Position numbers and translations under genes: made by a program. The notes under the pieces were generated by a model that saw nothing but the letters and a program-made list of their open reading frames with translations, was not told the origin of the DNA and did not search any database. A stretch of 64,000 nt of DNA, taken from assembly GCF_002631185.1 (NCBI RefSeq), contig NZ_PDNU01000023.1, positions 23,728 to 87,727 of the forward strand, read 5' to 3'. This DNA comes from Teichococcus rhizosphaerae. GTDB taxonomy: Bacteria; Pseudomonadota; Alphaproteobacteria; Acetobacterales; Acetobacteraceae. Below are positions 33,847 to 43,650 of the stretch, piece by piece. Numbering within the stretch: the stretch's first letter is position 1; the number at the start of each line of letters is the position of its first letter.

Positions 33847-36222
33847 TCAGCCGGCGGGAACCAGCACGATGTGCTGCATCTCCATCGCGTCCACCGCCTC
33901 GCGCGAATAGAGCAGGGGCACGTATTCGCCGCGCGCCCAATGCGGCGCCAGGTCGGCGTAGTGCGGCGAGGCCGGGTCGCCGGACTGGCCGGGGGCGTTG
34001 ATGCACAGGCTGTTGTCCCAGGCCCCCACATCCATCACCAGCCGGACGGAGGCGCCGTAGGTGCAGCGGAAATCGCCGGGCCGGTAGCCGGTGTGCATCG
34101 GCGTCGAGGCGCTGCCGCCCACGGGAAAGGGGCCGACATCGAGGTTGCCGGCCTCCGGCGCCACGCCCATCAGCGCGTGGCTGAAATAGCCCTGGTGCAG
34201 CCGGCCCCATTGCCAACCGGCGGGAGAGACGCCCATGCGCGCCTCGCAGTCGCGGAAGGCGGCGAGCAGGCACTCGGTCAGCAGCGCGTCGCGCGCGCGG
34301 GCGGGGTCGGGGCCAAGGCGCGCATCGGGCCGCTCCAGCGCGCGCAGCAGGCTCTCCATGTCCTGCGGCAGCAGCAGCGGGCGCAGCGTGGCGTCCGGCA
34401 CCAGCGCGGCCAGCAGGCGGGGCTTGAGGTGCTTGGTGAGGAAGACCTCGAACAGCGCGGCGGCGGCGCTGTCGGCTTCCAGCCGGTGGTCCCAATCCTC
34501 CAGCAGCGTGCGGGCGGCCCACAGCTCCGGCTCGGCGCCGCGCGGCAGCGCCAGCAGCAGCGCGCAAAGGCGGCGGGCGGGGAGGGAGGTCACGTCGGTC
34601 TGCAGGTCGGTGGAATCGGCCAGCGTCAGCAACGGGCCGCGCGTCAGCGCCTCGCGGATGCGGCGGGCGCGGGACGCCTCCGTCCACTCATAGCCGAAGG
34701 TCTTCGTCGCGTGTGGCCAGTCGGCCGGCATGTTCTGCTCGTTGGCGCTGTGGACGAAGCCTTCCAGCGGGTCCACCCGCCACGGATACTCGGCCGGGTC
34801 CAGCATGCCGGACCATTCGTGGCTGCCGTCGCCCGGCACGGGCAGCAGCCCGTCCCAGTTCGGCCGCTGCGGCGCGAAGCCGGCCGGCGCCCAGGCCACC
34901 GTGCCGCCCACATCGGCATAGACCTTGTTGACCGAGGGCGTGCCCCAGCGGCGTAGCGCGTCGCGGAACTCGTCCAGGCTGCGCGCGCGCATGGAGGAGA
35001 GGCTGCCGAGATAGGGCGCCGCGCCCGGCTGCGACCACACCGTGCGGATGGCCACCGCCCGCCGCGCCGCGCGATCCTCGGCGATGACGGGGCCGTGGCG
35101 GGTGAAGCACAGCTCCAGCACCTGCTCGGGGTGGCCCTTCACCGCGAAGCGCTCCTCCACCACCTCCATGGCCTCGAAGCCGTCGCCGTGGCGGTAGTGG
35201 CGCGGCATGTCATGCGCCATCTCGTAGACATAGACGTCCTCCTGGTCCGCGCCATGGATGGTCAGCGCGAAGGCGGCGGTGCCGTTATGGCCGATGGAAA
35301 TGCCGGGCACCCCCGGCTCGCCGGCGCCGATGGCGTTGAAGCCCGGGCTTTCCAGATGGACGATGTAGCGCAGCGAGGGCGCGGCATGCGCCCGGTGCGG
35401 GTCGGAGGCCAGGATCGGCCGGCCGCTCTCGGTGCGGCTGCCATGGATGGCCCAGTTGTTGGAGCCCTCCATCTCGGCGCCCTCCACAATCTCGCCCAGG
35501 TCGGTGACGCCCGTCCAGCGCCGCCACGCCTCCAGCGGCGCGGCCAGGCGCTCGGGCGAGAAGGTGACGCCGGCGGTGGCGAGCTTGAACTGCGTCAGCA
35601 CCTCGAGGCCCAGCGCGGACAGGTCGAGCCCCGCGGCGCGCGCCGGCTCCTTCATCGGCTCCAGGTTCTTGCGCAGCAGGTCGGTGGCGAGGTCGGCGCG
35701 GCTGAGCACGATGGCGCGCAGCACCTCGGACAGCGCGTTGCGCGTCAGGCTGTGGCTGCGGATGCGCACCACATCCTCCGCCGACCAGCGCTGCGGCCGG
35801 GTGCCCATGGCGGCGAACTCGGGCGGCAGGCGGCGCGGTTCGGCCTCCACCAGCGCCACATAGGCGTTGATGCCGGCCACAAAGGCCTCGCAGATCGCGC
35901 GCGCATCCGGGGCATAGGCGGCGAACTCGGCCTCGATGTCGCCGCGGTAGAGGAACAGGCGGGAGGCGCGGTCCTGCGCGAGATAGCCCGGCCCGAAATC
36001 GGCGGCGAGCAGCCCGAGGCCGCGCTTGCGCCAGAGGTCGATCTGCCACAGCCGGTCGCGCGCCGCGTTGAAGCCCTGCGCCAGGAACAGGTCGTGCTCG
36101 TTCTCGGCCCGCAGATGCGGGATGCCCCAGCGGTCCACATGGATCGAGGCGGGCTGCCGCAGCCCGGCCACGGCAATCCGCTCGTCTCGCAGCAGCGGCT
36201 CGGTGGAGGTGGTCTCAGTCAT
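33847..36222 (-). CDS. Penicillin acylase family N-terminal-nucleophile hydrolase
   Basis: The 791-residue protein carries the N-terminal domain typical of penicillin/acylhomoserine-lactone acylases (IHVDRWGIPHLRAENEHDLF; GFNAARDRLWQID). The autocatalytic cleavage site is before Ser in MEGSNNWAIHGSRT near residue 255, and the Asn needed for the oxyanion hole lies later (EQNMP). Known members cleave acyl amides such as penicillins or N-acyl homoserine lactones after self-processing. There is no signal peptide, unlike periplasmic acylases. The substrate is unknown. It faces away from the iclR gene. Confidence 0.88.
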   Translation of the reverse strand: MTETTSTEPLLRDERIAVAGLRQPASIHVDRWGIPHLRAENEHDLFLAQGFNAARDRLWQIDLWRKRGLGLLAADFGPGYLAQDRASRLFLYRGDIEAEFAAYAPDARAICEAFVAGINAYVALVEAEPRRLPPEFAAMGTRPQRWSAEDVVRIRSHSLTRNALSEVLRAIVLSRADLATDLLRKNLEPMKEPARAAGLDLSALGLEVLTQFKLATAGVTFSPERLAAPLEAWRRWTGVTDLGEIVEGAEMEGSNNWAIHGSRTESGRPILASDPHRAHAAPSLRYIVHLESPGFNAIGAGEPGVPGISIGHNGTAAFALTIHGADQEDVYVYEMAHDMPRHYRHGDGFEAMEVVEERFAVKGHPEQVLELCFTRHGPVIAEDRAARRAVAIRTVWSQPGAAPYLGSLSSMRARSLDEFRDALRRWGTPSVNKVYADVGGTVAWAPAGFAPQRPNWDGLLPVPGDGSHEWSGMLDPAEYPWRVDPLEGFVHSANEQNMPADWPHATKTFGYEWTEASRARRIREALTRGPLLTLADSTDLQTDVTSLPARRLCALLLALPRGAEPELWAARTLLEDWDHRLEADSAAAALFEVFLTKHLKPRLLAALVPDATLRPLLLPQDMESLLRALERPDARLGPDPARARDALLTECLLAAFRDCEARMGVSPAGWQWGRLHQGYFSHALMGVAPEAGNLDVGPFPVGGSASTPMHTGYRPGDFRCTYGASVRLVMDVGAWDNSLCINAPGQSGDPASPHYADLAPHWARGEYVPLLYSREAVDAMEMQHIVLVPAG

Positions 36223-36356
36223 CGGTCACAGCGTCCCTGGCAGCGCGTGGGCGCGAGGCTAGAAGCCCGATGCCCGCCGCGCAATCCGGGCAAAACCCTG
36301 GATGGACAAGGCGGTATCGGTGTGCGATTGCCGCCCCGTCCAGCCGGACTGCGCCC

Positions 36357-37124
36357 TCAGCGGCCGCTGCCGCCGCTCAGCGCCCGTGCCGCCTCCAGCG
36401 CCAGCGGCGCGAAGCGCGCGGCGAAACGCGCGGCCGGCCATTCGGCCAGCGAGCCGGCCACATGGATCGCCCCCACCGGCCGCCCCTGCTGGTCGAGGAT
36501 GGCGGCGCCGATCACCACCTCGCCGATCAGCATCTCCTCCTGCGCCAGGCAGTAGCCCTCGCGCCGCGCCAGCTCGATGCGGGCCAGGATGGCGTCCGGG
36601 TCGAGCAGCGTCTTGGGCGTGACGGGGCGCAGCTCGGCGCGGTCGAGCAGCGCGGCGACCTCATCACGCGGGAGGTGCGCCAGGCAGGCGCGGCCGCCGG
36701 CGGCGCTGAAGCTGGGCAGGCGGCGGCCCACCAGCGTGGCGAAGAAGGTTTCCCGCTTGGTCTGCCGGCGCAGCGCGTAGACGATGCTGGTGCCGTCGAA
36801 CAGGCTGAGATCGACGCGCTCCCCGGTGCTGCGCTGCAGGTCGATCACCACCGGCGTGGCGCGCTCCACCAGCGGGCGGCTGCGCAGGAAGTCGAAGCTG
36901 CGGTCGAGGATCTTGCGGCCCGGCGTGTAGCCCCGGCCATTGTGCCCGCGCTCCAGGTAGCCGAGCTTGAGCAGGGTGTGCGCCATGCGCTGGGCGGAGC
37001 TGCGGTCGATGCCCGAGATGGCGGCCAGCTCGTTCAGGCTCAGCTCGCCCGGCTGCCGGGAGAAGGCCTCCAGCAGCGCCAGTCCCTTCTGCAGGGATTG
37101 CACGAACAGCCTGTCCTCCGCCAT
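36357..37124 (-). CDS. IclR-family transcriptional regulator
   Basis: The 255-residue protein has an N-terminal winged helix (SLQKGLALLEAFSRQPGELSLNEL) and a C-terminal IclR ligand domain (LPSFSAAGGRACLAHLP; EEMLIGEVVIGAAILDQQGRPVGAI). It is divergent from the D-aminoacylase-like gene across a palindrome at 37131-37149, which is a likely operator. It probably controls that gene. The effector is unknown. Confidence 0.88.
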   Translation of the reverse strand: MAEDRLFVQSLQKGLALLEAFSRQPGELSLNELAAISGIDRSSAQRMAHTLLKLGYLERGHNGRGYTPGRKILDRSFDFLRSRPLVERATPVVIDLQRSTGERVDLSLFDGTSIVYALRRQTKRETFFATLVGRRLPSFSAAGGRACLAHLPRDEVAALLDRAELRPVTPKTLLDPDAILARIELARREGYCLAQEEMLIGEVVIGAAILDQQGRPVGAIHVAGSLAEWPAARFAARFAPLALEAARALSGGSGR

Positions 37125-37130
37125 CGCCGG

Positions 37131-37149
37131 CCCCTCACATTGTGCGGGG
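37131..37149. promoter_or_regulatory. Palindromic operator candidate upstream of iclR
   Basis: CCCCTCACATTGTGCGGGG is a near-perfect 19-bp dyad (CCCC-x-CACA-x-TGTG-x-GGGG). It lies 7 bases upstream of the iclR-like ATG, between it and the divergent amidohydrolase gene. Confidence 0.5.
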
Positions 37150-37286
37150 CGTCTTGGGGCCGCCGCGGCCATGGCGCAAGAGCGAAGGGGAAAAAGCCGC
37201 CCGCCGCACGGCCCGGGCCTGGATCAGCGCGCCGGACGGAGGCATGATCGACCGCCCCGCCGCCTGCCAAGAGGATCTGTTTCGCC

Positions 37287-38738
37287 ATGGCGCTCCGCTG
37301 CGACCTCATCATCCGAGACGCGACCATCTTCGACGGCACCGGCGGGCCGCGCCGGGTGGGGGATGTGGGCGTCTCCGGCGACCGCATCGTGGGCGTGGGC
37401 GACCTCGGGGGCATGAGCGCCGACCGCGAGGTGATCGGCACCGGCAAGGCCATCGCGCCGGGCTTCATCGACGCGCACACCCATGACGACCGCGCCGTGC
37501 TGTGCGGCCCGCAATGCACGCTTTGCAAGATCAGCCAGGGCGTCACCACCGTGGTGGTGGGCAATTGCGGCATCAGCCTCTCGCCCATGCGCCACACCGC
37601 CAAGCGCCCGCCCGCGCCGCTCGACCTGCTGGGCGACGAGCAGTGGTGGACCTTCGACAGCTTCGGCGACTACGCCCACGCGCTGAAGGCCAAGGGCAGC
37701 GAGGTGAACACCTACGCCCTGATCGGCCACCAGACGCTGCGCGTGGAGGCCATGGGCGGCGACCCCTACCGTGCGGCGACCGACGCCGAGATCCTGCGCA
37801 TGCAGACGCGGCTGAAGCAGGCGCTGGCCGAGGGCGGCTCCGGCTTCTCCACCGGCCTCTACTACGCGCCCAACGCCCAGGCCTCCACCGAGGAGGTGAT
37901 CGCGGTGGGCGAGGCGATGCGGAGCACGGGCGGCCTCTACGTCACCCACATGCGCGACGAGGCGGACAAGGTCTGCGCCTCGATCGAGGAAACGCTGAAG
38001 ATCGCCCGCCGCCTCGGCGTGCCGGCCCATATCAGCCACCACAAATGCTCGATGCCGGAGAACTATGGCCGCTCGGTGCAGACGCTCGCGCTGATCCAGG
38101 CCGCCGCCTCGATGCAGGAGGTGGCCTTCGACATGTATCCCTATCCGGCCGGCTCCACCGTGCTGATGCCGGACCGGGTGCGGGATGATCTCCGCACCAT
38201 CATCACCTGGTCCGTCCCCTATCCGGAGATGGCGGGCAAGGACCTCTCGGAGATCGCGCGCGGCTGGAACACCGACCTGCGCGCCGCCGCCGAGCGGCTG
38301 ACGCCGGCCGGCGCCGTCACCTTCCAGATGGATGAGGAGGATGTGCGCCGCATCATGCGCCACCCCCTTTCCATGATCGGCTCGGACGGGCTGCCGCATG
38401 ACGAGAAGCCGCATCCGCGCCTGTGGGGCACCTTCCCGCGCGTGCTGGGCTTCTACACCCGCCAGCTCGGCCTGTTCGACATGGAGACCGCCATCCACAA
38501 GATGACCGGCCGCGCGGCGCAGGTGTTCGGCATGGTCGATCGCGGCGTGCTGCGCGAGGGCGCCTATGCCGACCTCGTGCTGTTCGACCCGAACACGGTG
38601 ATGGACAACGCCACCTTCGAGAATCCGGTGCAGATGAGCGTCGGCATCGAGGAGGTGTGGGCCAATGGCGTGGCCACCTTCGCCAAGGGCCGCGAAACGG
38701 GCGAGAAGCCGGGCCGCCTCGTCACCCGCAACCGCTGA
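37287..38738 (+). CDS. D-aminoacylase / N-acyl-D-amino-acid deacylase-like amidohydrolase
   Basis: The 483-residue enzyme has the metal-binding DAHTHDD, the bridging Cys of the family in VVVGNCGISLSP, His ligands in HISHHKCSM and the catalytic Asp in MIGSDGLPHDEK. These match D-aminoacylase residues. It would release D-amino acids from N-acyl or dipeptide precursors, though relatives act on other amides and hydantoin-like rings. The IclR gene is divergent. The amidohydrolase on the other side is convergent, separated by a hairpin. Confidence 0.86.
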   Translation: MALRCDLIIRDATIFDGTGGPRRVGDVGVSGDRIVGVGDLGGMSADREVIGTGKAIAPGFIDAHTHDDRAVLCGPQCTLCKISQGVTTVVVGNCGISLSPMRHTAKRPPAPLDLLGDEQWWTFDSFGDYAHALKAKGSEVNTYALIGHQTLRVEAMGGDPYRAATDAEILRMQTRLKQALAEGGSGFSTGLYYAPNAQASTEEVIAVGEAMRSTGGLYVTHMRDEADKVCASIEETLKIARRLGVPAHISHHKCSMPENYGRSVQTLALIQAAASMQEVAFDMYPYPAGSTVLMPDRVRDDLRTIITWSVPYPEMAGKDLSEIARGWNTDLRAAAERLTPAGAVTFQMDEEDVRRIMRHPLSMIGSDGLPHDEKPHPRLWGTFPRVLGFYTRQLGLFDMETAIHKMTGRAAQVFGMVDRGVLREGAYADLVLFDPNTVMDNATFENPVQMSVGIEEVWANGVATFAKGRETGEKPGRLVTRNR

Positions 38739-38743
38739 GGCGG

Positions 38744-38768
38744 GCGGGGAGGGGCGGCCCCTCCCCGC
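38744..38768. terminator. Hairpin between convergent genes
   Basis: A perfect 11-bp stem (GCGGGGAGGGG with CCCCTCCCCGC) closes a 3-base loop between the stops at 38738 and 38780. There is no T-run, but the location suggests a two-way terminator. Confidence 0.5.
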
Positions 38769-38779
38769 GCTGTTCCCCG

Positions 38780-40156
38780 TCAGGCGGGGCCGGTGGAGAC
38801 CTGCCGCCCCGCCTGCCACACCGCGGCGATGCGCCGGCTGTTGCCGATATCGGCCAGCGGGTCGGCCGAGAGCACCACGAGGTCGGCCCGCGCGCCCTCG
38901 CGCAGCACGCCGCGTCCTTCCATGCCAAACAGCGTCGCCGTGCCCTCGGTGGCGATGCGCAGCGCCTCGGCCGGTGGCAGGCCGGCCTCCACCATCAGCG
39001 ACAGCTCGCGATGCTCGGCGAAGCCCGGCAGGCGCAGCGGCGTGCCGCCGGAATCGGTGCCGAAGCCGATGCGGATGCCGGCCTCGCGCAGGATCATCAG
39101 GTTGCGCTGGTTCATCCGCACGGAGGCGCGGTGCCGGTCCGCCTTGGCGCGCTGCGCCGCCTTCCAGGGTTCCTCGCCCATCCGCGCCCGCAGCTCCTCC
39201 GTGGTGGCGGCGCGGAAGAACGGGTCCTGGGCCAGCTCCGGCCGCTCGAGATAGAGGTATTCCGCCTCGTCGATCTGGATGGTCGGGATGTAGCCGGTGT
39301 TGGCCTGCCGCATGGCCTGCACCAGCGCCGCATCCGCCTCGGCGTTGCGGATGCCGTGGCCGAGGATGTCCACCCCCGCACCGACGGCGATGTGGGCGTG
39401 CTTCACGTCGTGGATATGCGCCACCACCGGCAGGTTGTGCCGGTGCGCCGCCTCCACCGTCGCGCGCACCATCTCGGGCGGCATCATCGGCAACTGGCCG
39501 CCGGCATCCTCGATCCAGAGCTTCACCGCGTCCACGCCCAGCCCGGCCATGCGGTCCACCGCGGCGCGGGCGCCGGCCGGGTCGCTGGCGCGCATCACCT
39601 GGTCCTCGTCCAGCTTCATCAGGGCGGGGGGCGGGGCGCCGCCGGGCAGGCTGAGGCCGGGCCCCGCGCCATAGAGCGTGGCGCCGCGGAGCCGGCCTTC
39701 CTGGCTTTCCCGCCGCAGCGCGTGGAAGGGCGGCGGGCCCATGCCGAGCGCGACGACGGTGGTGAGGCCGAAGGACAGGTAGCGCTGCAGCTGCGCCTCC
39801 ACCCCTTCCCGCGTGAAGAGGTGCCGACCCGCCTCGGTGCCCACCACATGGCCGATATGGCTGTGCCCGGCGATCAGCCCCGGCAGCACCACCTGCCCAT
39901 CGAGGTCGACCCGCCGCGTACCCTCGGGCAGCGTCGCGGTGCCGTCCGGCTGGATGGCGTGGATCTTGTCCCCGGCCAGGAGCAGCGTCGCCGGGCCGCG
40001 CAGGGCGGTGCCGTCGAAATAGCGTGCGCCCACCAGGGCCACGCGTTCCCCGCCCTGCAACGAGGCCCCGGCCGGCTGGGCGCGGGGGGCACGGAGGGAG
40101 GCGCCGAAGGAAAGCGCGGCGATGCCGAGCAGGGCGGCGCGTCGGTGGAAAGGCAT
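38780..40156 (-). CDS. Exported amidohydrolase family protein
   Basis: The 458-residue protein begins with a signal-like stretch (MPFHRRAALLGIAALSFGAS) carrying an RR pair, then the amidohydrolase fold. Metal ligands appear in GHSHIGH, the likely carboxylated Lys in DAVKLW, His in VVAHIHD and DILGHGI, and Asp in FGTDSGG. It resembles imidazolonepropionase/prolidase-like hydrolases that act outside the cytoplasm. Tat export is possible because of the arginines but the motif is incomplete. The substrate is unknown. It is divergent from the LysE gene. Confidence 0.85.
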   Translation of the reverse strand: MPFHRRAALLGIAALSFGASLRAPRAQPAGASLQGGERVALVGARYFDGTALRGPATLLLAGDKIHAIQPDGTATLPEGTRRVDLDGQVVLPGLIAGHSHIGHVVGTEAGRHLFTREGVEAQLQRYLSFGLTTVVALGMGPPPFHALRRESQEGRLRGATLYGAGPGLSLPGGAPPPALMKLDEDQVMRASDPAGARAAVDRMAGLGVDAVKLWIEDAGGQLPMMPPEMVRATVEAAHRHNLPVVAHIHDVKHAHIAVGAGVDILGHGIRNAEADAALVQAMRQANTGYIPTIQIDEAEYLYLERPELAQDPFFRAATTEELRARMGEEPWKAAQRAKADRHRASVRMNQRNLMILREAGIRIGFGTDSGGTPLRLPGFAEHRELSLMVEAGLPPAEALRIATEGTATLFGMEGRGVLREGARADLVVLSADPLADIGNSRRIAAVWQAGRQVSTGPA

Positions 40157-40298
40157 GGGCTCGTTCCTCCGGGATTTTCTTGTGATGGTTTGTAAGGGAA
40201 GCCCCATCCACAAGCCAACCGGAACGAAGGCCCGGGGCAGGCGCCCCTGTTGAGTCAGCAATATTGACCTAATTCGCGGGAGGGGTTTAGTTGCGGTC
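40157..40298. promoter_or_regulatory. Divergent promoter region between amidohydrolase and LysE genes
   Basis: The 142-bp gap holds a partly palindromic AT-richer block, TCAGCAATATTGA around 40255-40267, upstream of the LysE start. It may bind a regulator; no LysG-type gene is next to it. Confidence 0.35.
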
Positions 40299-40886
40299 AT
40301 GGAAACGTTGCTTCCCCTGTTGGGCTTCGCCATCGCCGCCTCCGTCACGCCGGGGCCGAACACGTTGATGGTGGCGGCCATGGCGGCGCGCGGGGGCGCA
40401 TGGGCGCCGCTTCCCGCCATGTTCGGCATTTCGCTGGGCTTCGCCGTCCTGCTGCTGGTGGCGGCGCTGGGGCTCGCGGCGCCGCTGGCCGCCAGCCCGG
40501 CGGCCCAGGCGGTGCTGCGCTGGGTGGGGGCGGGGTGGCTGCTCTGGCTGGCCTTCCGCGTCGCCACGGCGCCGCCGCCCGAAACCGGCCCCTCGGCCCG
40601 GGTGATGGGCTTCTGGGGCGCCGCCGCCTTCCAGTGGGTCAATCCCAAGGCCTGGCTGGTGGGGCTCGCCGCCATTGCCGCCTTCTCGGCGCCGGGCGAG
40701 GGCCTGCTGGGGAGCGGCATCCGCATCGCGGCGGTGTTCGGGCTGGTCTCGATGCCGGCCCTGGGGGTGTGGGCGGCGCTCGGCGCCGGCGCTGGCCGGG
40801 CGCTGCGCACCGCGCGGGCGTGGCGGATCTTCAACCTGGTGATGGGCCTGCTGCTGGCCGCCAGCATCCTTCCCCTGCTGCGCTGA
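40299..40886 (+). CDS. LysE/RhtB-family amino-acid exporter
   Basis: The 195-residue protein has about six hydrophobic segments and the family start FAIAASVTPGPNTLMVAAMA. The later segment FQWVNPKAWLVGLAA holds the conserved NPK. It exports an amino acid or derivative; the exact substrate cannot be told. It stands alone on the plus strand between an exported amidohydrolase and aroF. Confidence 0.88.
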   Translation: METLLPLLGFAIAASVTPGPNTLMVAAMAARGGAWAPLPAMFGISLGFAVLLLVAALGLAAPLAASPAAQAVLRWVGAGWLLWLAFRVATAPPPETGPSARVMGFWGAAAFQWVNPKAWLVGLAAIAAFSAPGEGLLGSGIRIAAVFGLVSMPALGVWAALGAGAGRALRTARAWRIFNLVMGLLLAASILPLLR

Positions 40887-41044
40887 GGGGGGCGGGCGGG
40901 CGCGCTCCGGTTGGGGTGCCATGCCCTTGCGTCCGGCCTGGGTCGCGGCTTTCATGCGCCCTGGGGATGCTTCGGGCGTAGCACTGGGCGGCGCGCTCGG
41001 TCTATCCTGGCGGGCCAAGAAATAGTCTGAGGACGCTGAGTGTC

Positions 41045-42424
41045 ATGACGGTGCGCGGGTGGCAGCCCGGAAGCTGGCGGGAAATGCCGATCCGGCAGGT
41101 TCCGGAATATCCGGATCAGGCCAGGCTGAACAACATGGAAGCCAGGCTCGCGAGCTTTCCCCCGCTGGTTTTTGCAGGCGAGGCCCGCAGGCTGCAGCAG
41201 GCCCTGGCCCTCGCCGGGCAGGGCCGGGCCTTCGTGCTGCAGGGCGGCGACTGCGCCGAGAGCTTCGCCGACTTCAAGGCCAACCCGATCCGCGACACCT
41301 TCCGGGTGCTGCTGCAGATGGCGGCGGTGCTGACCTTCGGCGCCTCGCTGCCGGTGGTGAAGCTCGGCCGCATGGCCGGCCAGTTTGCCAAGCCCCGCTC
41401 CTCGGACACCGAGACGCAGGACGGCGTGACGCTGCCCTCCTACCGGGGCGACATCATCAACGGTCCCGAATTCACCGCCGAGGCGCGCATCCCCGACCCG
41501 TCGCGGATGGAATTCGCCTACATGCAGTCCGCCGGCACGCTGAACCTGCTGCGCGCCTTCGCCACCGGCGGCTATGCCGACCTGCACGAGGTGCATCGCT
41601 GGAACCTCGGCTTCGTCGCCCGCTCGCCGCTGGCGGACCGCTACCAGGACCTGGCCAACCGCATCGACGAGACGCTGCGCTTCATGGCCGCCTGCGGCGT
41701 GGCCTCGGCGCCGCAGATGCGCGAGACGGAGTTCTACACCAGCCACGAGGCGCTGCTGCTGCCCTATGAGGAGGCGCTGACCCGCGTCGATTCCACCACG
41801 GGCGACTGGTATGCCTGCTCCGCCCATTTCCTCTGGATCGGCGACCGCACGCGGCAGCCGGATGGCGCGCATGTGGAGTTCCTGCGCGGGGTGAAGAACC
41901 CGCTCGGCCTCAAGGTCGGCCCCACCACCGACGCCGACGAGCTGGTGCGGCTGTGCGAGCTGCTCAACCCCGACAACATCCCCGGCCGCCTGACGCTGAT
42001 CAGCCGCATGGGCGCCCAGAAGGTGGCTTCGGCGCTGCCGCCGCTGCTGCGCGCCGTGCAGAAGGCGGGGCGCGAGGTGGTGTGGCTGTGCGACCCGATG
42101 CACGGCAACACCCACACCGCCGGCAGCTACAAGACCCGCTCCTTCGACGCCATCCTGGCCGAGCTGCGCGGCTTCTTCGACGCGCACCAGGAGGTGGGCA
42201 CCTGGCCCGGCGGCGTGCATGTGGAGATGACCGGCAGCAACGTCACCGAATGCGTGGGCGGCGCCCACCGGCTGACGGAAGCCGACCTTTCCGCCAACTA
42301 CGCCACCTTCTGCGACCCGCGGCTGAACGCCGAGCAGGCGCTGGAACTGGCCTTCCTGGTGGCGGAGGAGCTGAAGGCCCGCCGCCCGGAAGGCGCGGCG
42401 CTGCCCCTGATCGCCGCCCAGTGA
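41045..42424 (+). CDS. 3-deoxy-7-phosphoheptulonate synthase, class II
   Basis: The 459-residue enzyme condenses phosphoenolpyruvate and erythrose 4-phosphate, the first step of aromatic synthesis. Class II features are present: [41 protein letters not shown]-like region [12 protein letters not shown], and [18 protein letters not shown] with the metal Glu. Length is normal. A TGAGGA sequence precedes ATG 41045. The stop overlaps the GTG of the nicotinate phosphoribosyltransferase gene. A tyrA-like gene lies nearby on the other strand. Confidence 0.93.
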   Translation: MTVRGWQPGSWREMPIRQVPEYPDQARLNNMEARLASFPPLVFAGEARRLQQALALAGQGRAFVLQGGDCAESFADFKANPIRDTFRVLLQMAAVLTFGASLPVVKLGRMAGQFAKPRSSDTETQDGVTLPSYRGDIINGPEFTAEARIPDPSRMEFAYMQSAGTLNLLRAFATGGYADLHEVHRWNLGFVARSPLADRYQDLANRIDETLRFMAACGVASAPQMRETEFYTSHEALLLPYEEALTRVDSTTGDWYACSAHFLWIGDRTRQPDGAHVEFLRGVKNPLGLKVGPTTDADELVRLCELLNPDNIPGRLTLISRMGAQKVASALPPLLRAVQKAGREVVWLCDPMHGNTHTAGSYKTRSFDAILAELRGFFDAHQEVGTWPGGVHVEMTGSNVTECVGGAHRLTEADLSANYATFCDPRLNAEQALELAFLVAEELKARRPEGAALPLIAAQ

Positions 42425-43587
42425 GCGGAGATGCCAAGCCGGCGATGGTGGATGACACCGCCATCGCCCGCCAGACGGACGCCTATTTCAACCGGACCAA
42501 GGCGATCGTCGGCCGCTTCGGGGATGCGCGGGTCACCTATGCGGTGTTCATGCGCCGCCCCGTGGTGTCCGCGCCGCGGCTGATGATCGACTGGCTGGAG
42601 CAGGTTTCCGCGGCGCGCGGCACGCCGTTCGAGATCGAGCTGATGCACAAGGAAGGCGAGTGGGTCGGCGCCGGTGACCCGATGATCTACCTCACCGGCT
42701 CCTTCCACGCGCTGTCGGACCTGGAGACGCTCTACCTCCAGAAGCTCGGCCCCGCCTGCGTGGCGGCGCACAACGCCTACCAGATGGCGCTGGAGCTTCC
42801 CAACGCCGCCTTCCTGGCCATGGAGGCCCGGCACTGCGCCGGCGCCGAGATGCAGGAGATGATGGCCTATGCCGCGTCCGTCGGCAGCGCAGCCGCGCAG
42901 CGGGAAGGCGCCAAGGGCTTCATCGGCAACGCCAACGACGCCACGGCCCACTGGTTCGGCAAGAGCCATGGCTACGGCACCATGCCGCACGCCCTGATCG
43001 GCTACGCCCGCAGCACGGTGCGCGCCGCCGAGATGTTCCACGAGACCTATCCGGACGAGCCGCTGACGGTGCTGGTCGACTATTTCGGCCGCGAGGTGAC
43101 GGACAGCCTCGGCGTCTGCCAGCGCTTCCCCGAGCTGGCGGAGAGCGGGCGCCTCGCGGTGCGGCTCGACACGCATGGCGGCCGCTTCCTGGAGGGGCTG
43201 GACCCGGCGGAGTCCTACGCCGTGCTGGAGCGGCATGTGCCCGGCGCCATCCGCCGCTACCGCTCCGAGACGGAGCTGCGGCACCTGGTGGGCACGGGCG
43301 TCTCGGCCGCCGCCATCTGGCGCATCCGTGAGGCGCTGGACGGGGCGGGCTTCCCCAAGGTGCGGATCGTCGCCTCCTCCGGCTTTGGCGTGACCAAGTG
43401 CCGGGTGATGAACGAGGCCCGCGCGCCGATCGACGTGGTCGGCACCGGCAGCTTCATCCCCAACACCTGGAGCGAGACCTACGCCACGGCCGACATCGTG
43501 GCCTATGACGGCGTGGCGCGCGTGAAGCTTGGCCGCGAGTTCCTGCTCCAGCGCAACGGTGCCCGCAGGAAGGCCACCGCCAACTGA
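42421..43587 (+). CDS. Nicotinate phosphoribosyltransferase
   Basis: The 388-residue enzyme has the nicotinate/quinolinate phosphoribosyltransferase barrel: [29 protein letters not shown], the phosphate-binding [11 protein letters not shown] and IDVVGTGSF. It converts nicotinate and PRPP to nicotinate mononucleotide in NAD salvage. The start GTG 42421 overlaps the DAHP synthase stop (GTGA); ATG 42445 eight codons later is an alternative. Convergent with the tyrA-like gene. Confidence 0.88.
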   Translation: MSGDAKPAMVDDTAIARQTDAYFNRTKAIVGRFGDARVTYAVFMRRPVVSAPRLMIDWLEQVSAARGTPFEIELMHKEGEWVGAGDPMIYLTGSFHALSDLETLYLQKLGPACVAAHNAYQMALELPNAAFLAMEARHCAGAEMQEMMAYAASVGSAAAQREGAKGFIGNANDATAHWFGKSHGYGTMPHALIGYARSTVRAAEMFHETYPDEPLTVLVDYFGREVTDSLGVCQRFPELAESGRLAVRLDTHGGRFLEGLDPAESYAVLERHVPGAIRRYRSETELRHLVGTGVSAAAIWRIREALDGAGFPKVRIVASSGFGVTKCRVMNEARAPIDVVGTGSFIPNTWSETYATADIVAYDGVARVKLGREFLLQRNGARRKATAN

Positions 43588-43650
43588 CGGAAGGAAGAGG
43601 AGGAGGGGCTCCGGGGAGGAGAATTCCTTCTCCTGCCCGGTGCCTCACCC

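Noticed and set aside
40887..41044. A leader peptide or attenuator upstream of the class II DAHP synthase
   Set aside because: A 34-codon frame with two Trp codons (from 40921) is present, but there is no clear clustering of control codons and no pair of alternative hairpins, so it looks incidental.
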